Part shown: positions 12,723 to 22,368 of the stretch, in pieces
Numbering within the stretch: position 1 is the first letter of the stretch
How the letters are laid out: each line of letters starts with the position of its first letter
DNA from: Blastocladiella emersonii ATCC 22665
Taxonomy: Eukaryota > Blastocladiomycota > Blastocladiomycetes > Blastocladiales > Blastocladiaceae
DNA: 64,000 nt
Assembly (NCBI GenBank): GCA_025594325.1
Contig: JANHCV010000004.1
Span: forward strand, 372,001 to 436,000
Direction of reading: 5' to 3'
Program-made: the position numbers and the translations under genes
The notes under the pieces: generated by a model
Told to the model about the DNA's origin: nothing
Seen by the model: the letters and a program-made list of their open reading frames with translations, nothing else
The model's database searches: none

Positions 12723-14204
12723 GGCGTTTGGACGTGGTACACGAGGCGCGTGTGTTGATGATGGGCAAAGTGATTGCGACGTGCGGAGGAGAGTGGAAGG
12801 GGCGGCGGGGCGAGGCGAAGCGTGTTCCGTTGTCGCGCCGCGTCGCACGGCCCAATCGAGTGCAAGGGCGAGGAAGGTAGAGAGGGGCGAGCAGCGCCCC
12901 GAGAGAGAGAGCGAGCAATCTGCGGGGTGCTGGCGCGGCGCGAGGCAGGGGCGAGCGAGGACACGCTGACATGGCGGCGCCCCCGGACGGCGCCCGGCCT
13001 GCCCTCAGGCGTGGGAGCAATGGTGGGAGACACACCGGCTGCGCGAGGCCGAGGCGGGCGGCCGAGCGACAGGCCCAGCGACCGCGGGGCGGAGGGGGCG
13101 GGTGGCGAGAGGATCGGGCTCGCCACGGCGATGATTCATGGTGAGCGGGCTTGTGCGGTAGTGGGGCGCAAGAGAGATTGACTGCTGACCGAAGACGAGG
13201 GCGAAGGTCGGTGGCCTGGTCGCTGGCGGCGGTCGGTTGGCGGTCGGTCGGCGGCGGCGGCGAGCGCAACGTGGGAAGGCGTGGCGCCGCCACACACGTG
13301 TTTGATCGACGCGTCTCTCACCTGGTCTCTCACCCCCGCTCGGCGACCACCACCACAACACCATTTCCTTGCCAGTATAGCCTCCCATCATCCCAAATGA
13401 CTGGTGGGGCGGAGGGCCGCGGTGTATGCGGATCGGAAGACATGAATCTCGCGCTCTTCGCACGCCAAAACACTTGCATGCGAGCAACCTCGGTTCTGTG
13501 GCTTTGAAATAGACAGCAGCATGCATTCCTTGTACTGAAGCAAGGTTTATCCCAATGCCGCTTGGGGTTGATTGAGATCGAGCCCTTGACACAAGACACC
13601 GCCAAGTCGAGCCGCTCGGACATGTACTTGGACGAGACGTTAAGATCCTCGAGGGAAGCAATCAAATGTAGTAGTAAACAACCCGCGTAACCTACAGGAA
13701 AACATGGGCTGGCGGGCGGGACTCGTGGTGCTCTTGGCGCAGCGAGTCGATCTCCGTTTTCAGGCATCACAGGCGCATCGTGCCTGTCGTGTCGCCAACA
13801 AGAGCTCGACGATGTCCTTACCGTCTGCGTTGCGCAATATACTGAAATTTGAGAGCGCAAGCGAGTGTGGTTCCATGCACGCGGGACGGGGGCACGCGGG
13901 AGTTGCGTTGCTGCTCGTCGCCCCGCAACGTTCGACATCCGTACGCTCCTCTCACAGAAACGCAACTCCCTACCCCACATTGCTGTGTATTGAGTGAATA
14001 CGGCGCCAGGCGGGGCAAGCTCGCGGTGCGGTGAAGCATTTGGAGGGTGGTTGCGCCTTCAGATCGCGACCGCTAACGCTTGAGGGAAAGCCCTCCGTCG
14101 CCGCATTTACATTGCCCATGAAACCATTTCAATCCCACTGAAAGCCGCGGGAGGGAAGGCGATGCCGGCTCAACTCGCTACAAGAGAACCACTATCACGG
14201 GATG
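12723..14204. other. Gene-free part of unit B
   Basis: Same content as 6922-8403: upstream sequence of the unknown gene and a less GC-rich stretch with only broken, unrecognised frames. Confidence 0.5.
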
Positions 14205-14669
14205 CCGCGGCCCGCGGGGACTTGGCCAAAGTCCGCCTACCACAGATCGAAGGGTGCTAGTGGAGCGGGATCAGGCACCGTCGAATGGATCGTACTGGTA
14301 CGCCGCTGTAGGCTAAGGGCGCGTGTGAAAAGACGGGCGGCGAACTTTGGACAAAGGTTCAATCCCCGATCGAGCGCCGCCGCCAGGACGAGGGGTCGAC
14401 GGGAGGGGCCGGGTTCGTAGCGAGGAAGCTAGCATCCTTTTGTTGCTGGCGCCGGTTCCGCTCCAGCCCGCTCCGCATGCTTGCGCAGGATTAAAGCGAG
14501 CAATTTCTTTGGCCATTTTTTTAGTTTGTGAGGGTTCGGCGTCTCGTCTCGCGCGGGCGAGCGAGCGGGTGGGCGGGAGACACTGACGCGCGGCGACGCG
14601 TCGCGATATCGCGTGACCGCTGCGAGACGCGTTTTCACTTCACCTTACCTCACGTCGCCGGCCATCGAC
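14205..14669. repeat. Diverged copy of direct repeat R (R'), left arm
   Basis: The first ~300 bases match the R copies at 2603 and 8404. From about 14503 there are small differences: AATTTCTTTGG instead of AATGTTTTGG, shorter T runs, GAGCGGGTGGGCGGG instead of GAGCGAGCGGGCGGG, and CACTTCACC instead of CACTCCACC. Homology stops after GGCCATCGAC, where Helitron-derived sequence begins. Confidence 0.85.
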
Positions 14670-15491
14670 CGTTTCAACGATCCCATGTCGCCATGGCCGT
14701 TGAATAGCTGCAGCTGGCCTTCACCGTGCTCTTCGCTTTCGGATCCGCTTTCACCGCGGCGGCGCGGAACTTGCGTCGTAGCTGGAGCCGAGTTGTTGGC
14801 CTCAAACTCTTCCGCCAGCTTGCCGGGCGACGTTTTGACGCACGACTTGAAATCTCCCCCGATGGGATCGTCTGGGTCATGCTGCTTGAGCTCCGCGACG
14901 TACGCGTCGAGCTGGGTCAAGAACGTTGAGTGCTGTGGCGGAATGAGCTCACGCGGTGTCGTGGAACAGCTCAAACAGGATGAGAGCGATGAGCGCACGC
15001 GACTCGGCGGCTCCAATATCGGCGGGCTGCGACAGCTTCTTGTTGAACAGCGGGACCGGAACGTCGCGCTTTGGGCGTTTTGCGATCCGCAGTGTCTTGG
15101 TTTGTGGATGCGTATCGCGGAAGTAGTACCGATCTTCCTTGTGCCGACCACGCTTAGTGGGCGACACTGCACCAGGTCTTACGCCATCGCGTGGCCGATC
15201 ACGTCCTTGTTCGTCTTTGGGGATGGCCTCGAACCGAAACTGCTGGACCAGCTCGTAGAGCGAGAGGTCGCGCTTGGACTTGACCACGTTCCCGTTACCG
15301 TCCTGCGTCTCGACCATCAGGAGGTCGTCGTCGCGGTGGATGTAGTGGTCAATGATGGAGACCTTATCGGCAGTTGGTCGATTGGTAAAATTGACGGTCT
15401 CCTTGTTGTGCAATGCCAATCCGCTGGGGCCGGTGGAATCGTCGGCGAGCTCCTCCTCCTCTCCTCTATTTCCTCGCTGTCGTCATCGTCG
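14670..15491 (-). pseudogene. Helitron post-Rep segment, inverted copy detached from its Rep
   Basis: On the minus strand this encodes the part of a Helitron Rep-helicase that follows the Rep domain. It includes a block with IDHYIHRDDDLL and then LSLYELVQQFRF, which corresponds to the conserved DYxYR...LYDFV region of Helitron proteins. Reading requires frame changes (frames 15535-15317, 15419-14949, 15172-14645), so it is broken. It mirrors 19600-20421, but here the upstream neighbour is a Helitron 3' end and not the Rep domain. Confidence 0.7.
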
Positions 15492-15492
15492 A

Positions 15493-15515
15493 CTAGCGGT
15501 GTGTGCTTTGCACAC
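15493..15515 (-). mobile_element. Helitron 3' terminus (hairpin + CTAG | T)
   Basis: Read on the minus strand, the perfect 15-base hairpin GTGTGCAAAGCACAC (15515-15501) is followed by ACCG, then CTAG (15496-15493), then T at 15492. A short hairpin just inside a CTRR end with a host T beyond it is the diagnostic 3' structure of Helitrons. It lies about 150 bases downstream of the helicase relic in the expected orientation. Confidence 0.75.
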
Positions 15516-15659
15516 TCTGTCTCAGCAGTAGGCAAGTCGGCCGGCCAGTGACTGCTGAAGCCGATTCGGCCGATCGCGGACTAAGTCATGTGCTGGTATG
15601 ATGTACCAAAATTAACATGACTAAAACATCTACTACGTGGTGGTTGCTTCCGATAGCTC

Positions 15660-17104
15660 TCAAAGTCGCGCGTACTCCGCAAGTATGTGTTCATCCTGCG
15701 TTTGCGTCAGTCCTTGAACGCCAGGGTCGCGCAGGATGAGGACGTCCTCGCCGCGTCGCGCACGAGAAAGGATCACGTACAGGAAACGCGAACGGAGCGA
15801 TCCGTGCGTCATGTCGGCGAGCCCAACGACGACCTTATCCAAATTCATTTCTTGGGCCTTGTGCGCCGTCAGCGCGTACGCGAGCTCGAGCGGGAACTGA
15901 GCTCGATGGATCGTCTTGGATATCCCGAGCAACTTGTTCTTGAGGCGGAACGACGTGGTCTCCCTGCGCAGTGGGAAGCAACCGTCGGGATGCCCGGGAG
16001 CTTGGGCATGCGACCCAGATCCTTATCTGGCCGAACAATGATTGCGTCAATGTCATTGTTTGCGTCGGTGCCGAAGACGCCGTTCACGATCCCACGACTA
16101 CGCGATGCGAAGCCCACAATAGCTGGTTAGTTGACGCGTTGTTGGGTCCGTTAATATGACGCGTTGACGTACGGCGTGTTGATGTTCCGCGTCACGATGA
16201 TACGTGCGTCAGCGAACAGCTTGAGGCTCAATGGAATGTGGTCAGTCTTGCTTGAGGGAAGCAGTTTCGCACAGTTGAACAGGCGCTGGTCACTGTCGTT
16301 CTGGCCGCTGCTCTCGATGACGAGCTGCCGCCAAAGGAGTGGTCCAGTTGCCGAGGGCTTGCGGACGAGATCGATGCAATCGAGGTCGAAGATCTCGTCA
16401 GGCTGAAGCCCGAGGCACCGCGCGTGTTTCGCGGCGGCCATCGTGTTCCACGAGTCACGCACCGATTTCTGCGCTGTGATGGGCGCCTGGTCGCTCCAGT
16501 CGTCCAGTCGCCGAGCTGCTCTGGATGGTGGCCCAGCACGATGTCCGCTCAACCCGACCCGAGGTACTCGATCACGCGCTGCGATACGACGCAGTTACGC
16601 AGGTCCTGGAGCACGTTGAGGAACTCCGCGTCGCCCGACTGCCGCATCTGCTGGACGAGGAAGAAGACCGAGTCGGAGGTGAGCCATTGATCGCGACCAA
16701 TGTTGGCGTCAGTTCGAGCTCTGCTGACCGCTGGCCGCTCCTTGCCCTTGGACGCGCGTTTTTTCTTTTTCTGCTGCCGAGTTTCGCTGTCGACCTGAAT
16801 CGAGTTTTCATCATGAGTCCCGTCCACCTCGCGCTCCAGTTCGCGCTTGACCAGCTGTTCGGATGGAACCGCGAGTGAGCGCGCCATGCCGGGCTTGAAC
16901 TGGAAAAGGTCGCCGAACTCGAGGAAGTTCAGGCCGCCAAACGGGCGAGAGTCGCGGCTCGGGTACAGCGTGTCAAAGCGCAAATGCATGGCGGCAAAGA
17001 GCCCTGCCGCTGAGCGTGGACATCTTGTCGATGGGAACAAACTGGACAATTCGGTTGAGACCTCGCGGGATGATGCTTTCTATGGTGCCAACCTAGTTGC
17101 ATAG
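15660..17104 (-). pseudogene. Helitron PIF1-type helicase, C-terminal part, degenerate
   Basis: The minus strand shows PIF1/Helitron helicase landmarks in order. A Walker B-like DKMSTLSG sits near 17000 (the expected DE pair is DK). Next come PFGGLNFLEFGDLFQFKP near 16930-16880, then LVQQMRQSGDAEFLN near 16620. The C-terminal AYALTAHKAQEMNLDKVVVGL and YVILSRAR motifs V/VI lie at 15890-15720, and a stop at 15662-15660 ends the frame. At least three frames are needed (17104-16549, 16552-16151, 15932-15660), and a shift falls between the Walker B region and the GGLN motif. The N-terminal Walker A part is absent. It is therefore a truncated, frameshifted relic. Confidence 0.75.
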
Positions 17105-18711
17105 AGTGGCCGAGTAGTATTCTATTGGAGGATTTAGAGAGAATTGAGGAAAAGGTAATTCGATTGAATGGACGTCGCGTGGCGCGACGCGTCGCGGTGC
17201 ATCACGTGAGAAACAGTACGATCTTGAGCTCATCGATAGCCCAGCTTGACGCGGAATTCAGCTCGACGGGAACTCAGCCCTTACTGCTGAGAATAATCAG
17301 CTCGAAACTCGGCAAAACTCGGCAATAGTGCAAAGCAACAACAAAAAAAAGGTGGATGGATGACACCGCCGACTGGGTACCCCTCAGCAGCGTACCGGAG
17401 GAGCATCGCGCGGGTTAATGATGGGATTCGAACCCTGGTGCGCGATCTCCACTTTCCCCTGCGTTGAAGCCCAGACCGACGGCAACAGCCGCCCTCCATT
17501 GGCGCGGGCGCACCGCGCACCAACAGGCTACGCGCCGTGCTCCCTCGCGCCGCTCCTCGACTCTGATGACGAGTGCTGCCGCAACGGCGCCCGCCGACGC
17601 GCGTTGGTTCTGGCCGACGCGGCAGTCGCACGGCGCCGCGGCGGCGGCAGCCTCGCCTCGTACCCCGCGCTTCGTGTCGCCCGCCCGCTACTCGTCCGTC
17701 CGGACGGGATCCCCTGCGGTGCTGACGACCCCGAGGAGCGCCATTTCGATCATGTACACGGCGCGTGGGCCAAGATTGATGAGGGCCTGCGTCTCGGCGG
17801 TTGGCGCACAGCCGAGGGCCCGGCGGAAGGTGAGCTGGGCGCGCCATCTCAGTTGGTGTAGGGAATCCGTGCACGCCACGCGCCCCGGCCCTCTGAGCGA
17901 GGGGACCTCGTCCGAGGTTTCCTAGCTCATGGTCGGCGCGCGGTGGGTGTGCGGCGGCTCCGTCGTGGGGCAGGCTCAGCTCATGGCCTGCTTTTGCCGT
18001 GGCGGACGGGGCCGTCGCTCTGGTCGAGAAGGTGGAGTCAGGAACGATGCGCGCTTGGACCCTTCGCGCAGCCGCCCTCAACTCGCTCTCGTGCGCCCAG
18101 CCCTTGAGGTCTCTTCCGAAATTGCTGTAATGAGCTCCCCCCTAGGTTTCTCTCTCGTTTGGTGTCTGTGTGGTTTTGTTGAGATTCAAGCACGTGGAAT
18201 AGATGTGCAATGAACAAAAAATGAAGATCGACGGCAACACCTGCCCGACATCTAACGTGATCAAACCTTTACAAGTAACCACCAGAGATGCCGAGCGACA
18301 CGGGCCCAGCGGCACGGCCACCGGCGCGCGCTATCCTCGGTGCCAGACTAATAGCTCTGACTCTCGTTCAAGTCCCCGACTCCTCGCATTGGCCTCAGCT
18401 CAGTGCAAGTAAAATCCCGACACTACTTCATCGATACGGCGGCTTGTTTGGACGTCTTCGAGGACGCGGCAAGCTGGAGCATCGCTGGAGCGGTCGCTCG
18501 CTGGTGTCTCCATTGCTGCGCCACCTGCCCGCGCCACCCGCTGAGCCACCACTCATCGACGACCCCGACCCCGCCTGCAGCACCATCGGGAACCCCCTTC
18601 GACCGCTTACACGCGACAGACGGCGCAGCATGAAACTCGTGTAAAATCATCACCAGGGCGCGTTATTCAGCTCGCACGACACGGCAACGCGTCCCAGATG
18701 CCCGGTAAAAT
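17105..18711. other. Unassigned sequence between Helitron relics
   Basis: No gene could be supported. An Arg/Pro-rich minus-strand frame (18081-17281) is open for 266 residues but looks like a composition artefact. A plus-strand frame at 18403-18633 may be decayed N-terminal Helitron Rep sequence, since it lies directly upstream of the recognisable Rep relic. Confidence 0.4.
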
Positions 18712-19419
18712 CTGGTTCTTGCCAACATCGCCTTGGCCAACGTGCACGGCTCACCGAGTTGGCTCCAGTCGAAACGTTAAGAGCTGCTTGCCAGCATCAT
18801 CGATCGCGGGCTGCCAGCCTTTTTCGTCACGCTGAACCCGCACGACGTCAACTCGCCCATTGCGCTCATGTCGGGTCTGTCCGCCAAAAAAGTCACCGAC
18901 ATCCATGGTCGCGTCGGCAGGGAGCACTACCGCCGCGTCTTCGCTGCCGAGGACCCTGTCGCTGTCGCGCGGTACTTTGACCTGCTCGTCACAACGACCG
19001 TCAAAGACATGATTGTCGGCACGCCCAATAGACCAGGTGTGCTCGGTCCCGTTTTGGGGTACATCGGCACGGTCGAGGCGCAGGGGCGCGGCTCGCTTCA
19101 TGCTCACGCCTCCATCTGGGCGAGCGGTGTGTCATCGCAGACTGAAATCGCCACCGTTCTTGACAAAGCCACCAACGAGTACAATGCATTTCTCTGTCCA
19201 AAGCGGCACCATCACTGGGTCAACCCGTACAACGGCTGGATCATCTCGGCGCTGCGGTTGAGCATGAACATTTGGCCGCTCATGGTGACCTCCAGGAACC
19301 CGGCCAACATCATCTACTCCGTGACCAACTACATTGCCAAGACTCCGCCGCCGACGTACAACACCTACGCCCTGCTCGAACACCTCCACGCCATCATGGA
19401 GCGGGCGGTAAAACAGTAA
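18712..19419 (+). pseudogene. Helitron Rep (HUH, Y2) domain, interrupted
   Basis: All three Helitron Rep motifs are visible: FFVTLNPHD (motif 1, near 18823), GRGSLHAHASIW carrying the H-x-H metal-binding pair (motif 2, near 19085), and YSVTNYIAK with both catalytic tyrosines and the lysine (motif 3, near 19315). This is the rolling-circle nickase of eukaryotic Helitrons. The frame from 18781 to 19419 is open, but an in-frame TAA at 18778-18780 interrupts clearly homologous sequence upstream (VHGSPSWLQSKR before the stop, ELLASIIDRG after). A stop at 19417-19419 separates it from the downstream part unless a short intron is spliced out there. It is probably inactive but only lightly decayed. 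Confidence 0.8.
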
Positions 19420-20421
19420 CGTACCGATCCCACTCACTCTCGGCGCTGTCGTCCGCGGTCTAGTCAACTGTTCCACGACCTCGCGTGAGCCTTTCGGGCA
19501 GCAGGTTGCGCATGACCTGCTTCGCAGCGAGAAGCACAGGCCGCTCCGTGAAATGGACAAGCTGCTCGCGCAGCGGCCCGAACAATATAAACCAGAAAAC
19601 GACGATGACGACAGCGAGGAAATAGAGGAGAGGAGGAGGAGCTCGCCGACGATTCCACCGGCCCCAGCGGATTGGCATTGCACAACAAGGAGACCGTCAA
19701 TTTTACCAATCGACCAACTGCCGATAAGGTCTCCATCATTGACCACTACATCCACCGCGACGACGACCTCCTGATGGTCGAGACGCAGGACGGTAACGGG
19801 AACGTGGTCAAGTCCAAGCGCGACCTCTCGCTCTACGAGCTGGTCCAGCAGTTTCGGTTCGAGGCCATCCCCAAAGACGAACAAGGACGTGATCGGCCAC
19901 GCGATGGCGTAAGACCTGGTGCAGTGTCGCCCACTAAGCGTGGTCGGCACAAGGAAGATCGGTACTACTTCCGCGATACGCATCCACAAACCAAGACACT
20001 GCGGATCGCAAAACGCCCAAAGCGCGACGTTCCGGTCCCGCTGTTCAACAAGAAGCTGTCGCAGCCCGCCGATATTGGAGCCGCCGAGTCGCGTGCGCTC
20101 ATCGCTCTCATCCTGTTTGAGCTGTTCCACGACACCGCGTGAGCTCATTCCGCCACAGCACTCAACGTTCTTGACCCAGCTCGACGCGTACGTCGCGGAG
20201 CTCAAGCAGCATGACCCAGACGATCCCATCGGGGGAGATTTCAAGTCGTGCGTCAAAACGTCGCCCGGCAAGCTGGCGGAAGAGTTTGAGGCCAACAACT
20301 CGGCTCCAGCTACGACGCAAGTTCCGCGCCGCCGCGGTGAAAGCGGATCCGAAAGCGAAGAGCACGGTGAAGGCCAGCTGCAGCTATTCAACGGCCATGG
20401 CGACATGGGATCGTTGAAACG
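19420..20421 (+). pseudogene. Helitron post-Rep segment joined to its Rep
   Basis: This continues the Rep relic in the normal Helitron order: QQVAHDLLRSEKHRPLREMD (frame near 19493-19552), an acidic DDDDSEE tract, then in a shifted frame the IDHYIHRDDDLL and LSLYELVQQF blocks (19672-20142), and a further frame to 20446. The frame change in the acidic tract near 19630 and the stop at 20140 show decay. It is cut off before any helicase motif, where repeat R' begins. From 19600 rightwards it is identical, in mirror orientation, to 14670-15491. Confidence 0.7.
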
Positions 20422-20886
20422 GTCGATGGCCGGCGACGTGAGGTAAGGTGAAGTGAAAACGCGTCTCGCAGCGGTCACGCGATATCGCGACGCGTCGCCG
20501 CGCGTCAGTGTCTCCCGCCCACCCGCTCGCTCGCCCGCGCGAGACGAGACGCCGAACCCTCACAAACTAAAAAAATGGCCAAAGAAATTGCTCGCTTTAA
20601 TCCTGCGCAAGCATGCGGAGCGGGCTGGAGCGGAACCGGCGCCAGCAACAAAAGGATGCTAGCTTCCTCGCTACGAACCCGGCCCCTCCCGTCGACCCCT
20701 CGTCCTGGCGGCGGCGCTCGATCGGGGATTGAACCTTTGTCCAAAGTTCGCCGCCCGTCTTTTCACACGCGCCCTTAGCCTACAGCGGCGTACCAGTACG
20801 ATCCATTCGACGGTGCCTGATCCCGCTCCACTAGCACCCTTCGATCTGTGGTAGGCGGACTTTGGCCAAGTCCCCGCGGGCCGCGG
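20422..20886. repeat. Diverged repeat R', right arm
   Basis: Mirror of 14205-14669 with the same small differences from the other R copies, so the divergence predates the inverted duplication. Confidence 0.85.
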
Positions 20887-22368
20887 CATCCCGTGATAGT
20901 GGTTCTCTTGTAGCGAGTTGAGCCGGCATCGCCTTCCCTCCCGCGGCTTTCAGTGGGATTGAAATGGTTTCATGGGCAATGTAAATGCGGCGACGGAGGG
21001 CTTTCCCTCAAGCGTTAGCGGTCGCGATCTGAAGGCGCAACCACCCTCCAAATGCTTCACCGCACCGCGAGCTTGCCCCGCCTGGCGCCGTATTCACTCA
21101 ATACACAGCAATGTGGGGTAGGGAGTTGCGTTTCTGTGAGAGGAGCGTACGGATGTCGAACGTTGCGGGGCGACGAGCAGCAACGCAACTCCCGCGTGCC
21201 CCCGTCCCGCGTGCATGGAACCACACTCGCTTGCGCTCTCAAATTTCAGTATATTGCGCAACGCAGACGGTAAGGACATCGTCGAGCTCTTGTTGGCGAC
21301 ACGACAGGCACGATGCGCCTGTGATGCCTGAAAACGGAGATCGACTCGCTGCGCCAAGAGCACCACGAGTCCCGCCCGCCAGCCCATGTTTTCCTGTAGG
21401 TTACGCGGGTTGTTTACTACTACATTTGATTGCTTCCCTCGAGGATCTTAACGTCTCGTCCAAGTACATGTCCGAGCGGCTCGACTTGGCGGTGTCTTGT
21501 GTCAAGGGCTCGATCTCAATCAACCCCAAGCGGCATTGGGATAAACCTTGCTTCAGTACAAGGAATGCATGCTGCTGTCTATTTCAAAGCCACAGAACCG
21601 AGGTTGCTCGCATGCAAGTGTTTTGGCGTGCGAAGAGCGCGAGATTCATGTCTTCCGATCCGCATACACCGCGGCCCTCCGCCCCACCAGTCATTTGGGA
21701 TGATGGGAGGCTATACTGGCAAGGAAATGGTGTTGTGGTGGTGGTCGCCGAGCGGGGGTGAGAGACCAGGTGAGAGACGCGTCGATCAAACACGTGTGTG
21801 GCGGCGCCACGCCTTCCCACGTTGCGCTCGCCGCCGCCGCCGACCGACCGCCAACCGACCGCCGCCAGCGACCAGGCCACCGACCTTCGCCCTCGTCTTC
21901 GGTCAGCAGTCAATCTCTCTTGCGCCCCACTACCGCACAAGCCCGCTCACCATGAATCATCGCCGTGGCGAGCCCGATCCTCTCGCCACCCGCCCCCTCC
22001 GCCCCGCGGTCGCTGGGCCTGTCGCTCGGCCGCCCGCCTCGGCCTCGCGCAGCCGGTGTGTCTCCCACCATTGCTCCCACGCCTGAGGGCAGGCCGGGCG
22101 CCGTCCGGGGGCGCCGCCATGTCAGCGTGTCCTCGCTCGCCCCTGCCTCGCGCCGCGCCAGCACCCCGCAGATTGCTCGCTCTCTCTCTCGGGGCGCTGC
22201 TCGCCCCTCTCTACCTTCCTCGCCCTTGCACTCGATTGGGCCGTGCGACGCGGCGCGACAACGGAACACGCTTCGCCTCGCCCCGCCGCCCCTTCCACTC
22301 TCCTCCGCACGTCGCAATCACTTTGCCCATCATCAACACACGCGCCTCGTGTACCACGTCCAAACGCC
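20887..22368. other. Gene-free part of the right-arm unit
   Basis: Mirror of 6922-8403. It contains the upstream region of the unknown gene and a less GC-rich stretch with open but unrecognised frames (for example 21111-21761). Confidence 0.5.

Larger units (their letters stand above)
8404..14204. repeat. 5,801-base tandem unit, copy B
   Basis: Every reading frame of unit A reappears here 5,801 bases downstream with the same translated sequence. This copy has no counterpart of its own in the right arm, which has a single unit. Confidence 0.95.
1..15491. repeat. Left arm of a large inverted duplication
   Basis: Positions 1-8403 are the reverse complement of 20887-29289 (position i pairs with 29290 minus i). 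Positions 8404-15491 are the reverse complement of 19600-26687 (i pairs with 35091 minus i). Every open reading frame in this arm has an identical mirror in the other arm. The arm is 15,491 bases against 9,690 on the right, and the difference is exactly the 5,801-base tandem unit, so there are no other length changes. The inner edge is at 15491; the outer edge lies beyond the start of the window. Confidence 0.95.
15492..19599. other. Spacer at the centre of the inverted duplication
   Basis: These 4,108 bases are the only part of 1-29289 without a mirror copy. The edges are sharp: at 15491/19600 the arms match and one base further in they do not. The spacer holds a minus-strand Helitron helicase relic, about 1.3 kb of unassigned sequence and a plus-strand Helitron Rep relic. 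Base composition is visibly less GC-rich than the arms. Confidence 0.85.

Noticed and set aside
2603-14669. R-U-R-U-R' read as a tandem LTR retrotransposon
   Set aside because: R does not start with TG or end with CA, there is no primer-binding site or polypurine tract, and the internal gene shows no gag, protease, reverse transcriptase or integrase motif.
17400-17520. Possible tRNA on the minus strand (GGGTTCGAATCCC T-loop-like word)
   Set aside because: Only three T-stem pairs form, and no matching acceptor stem or plausible D arm could be found upstream; it is at best a tRNA relic.
17281-18081. 266-residue minus-strand frame in the palindrome spacer
   Set aside because: Arg/Pro/Gly-rich with no motif; overlapping frames on both strands are equally open.
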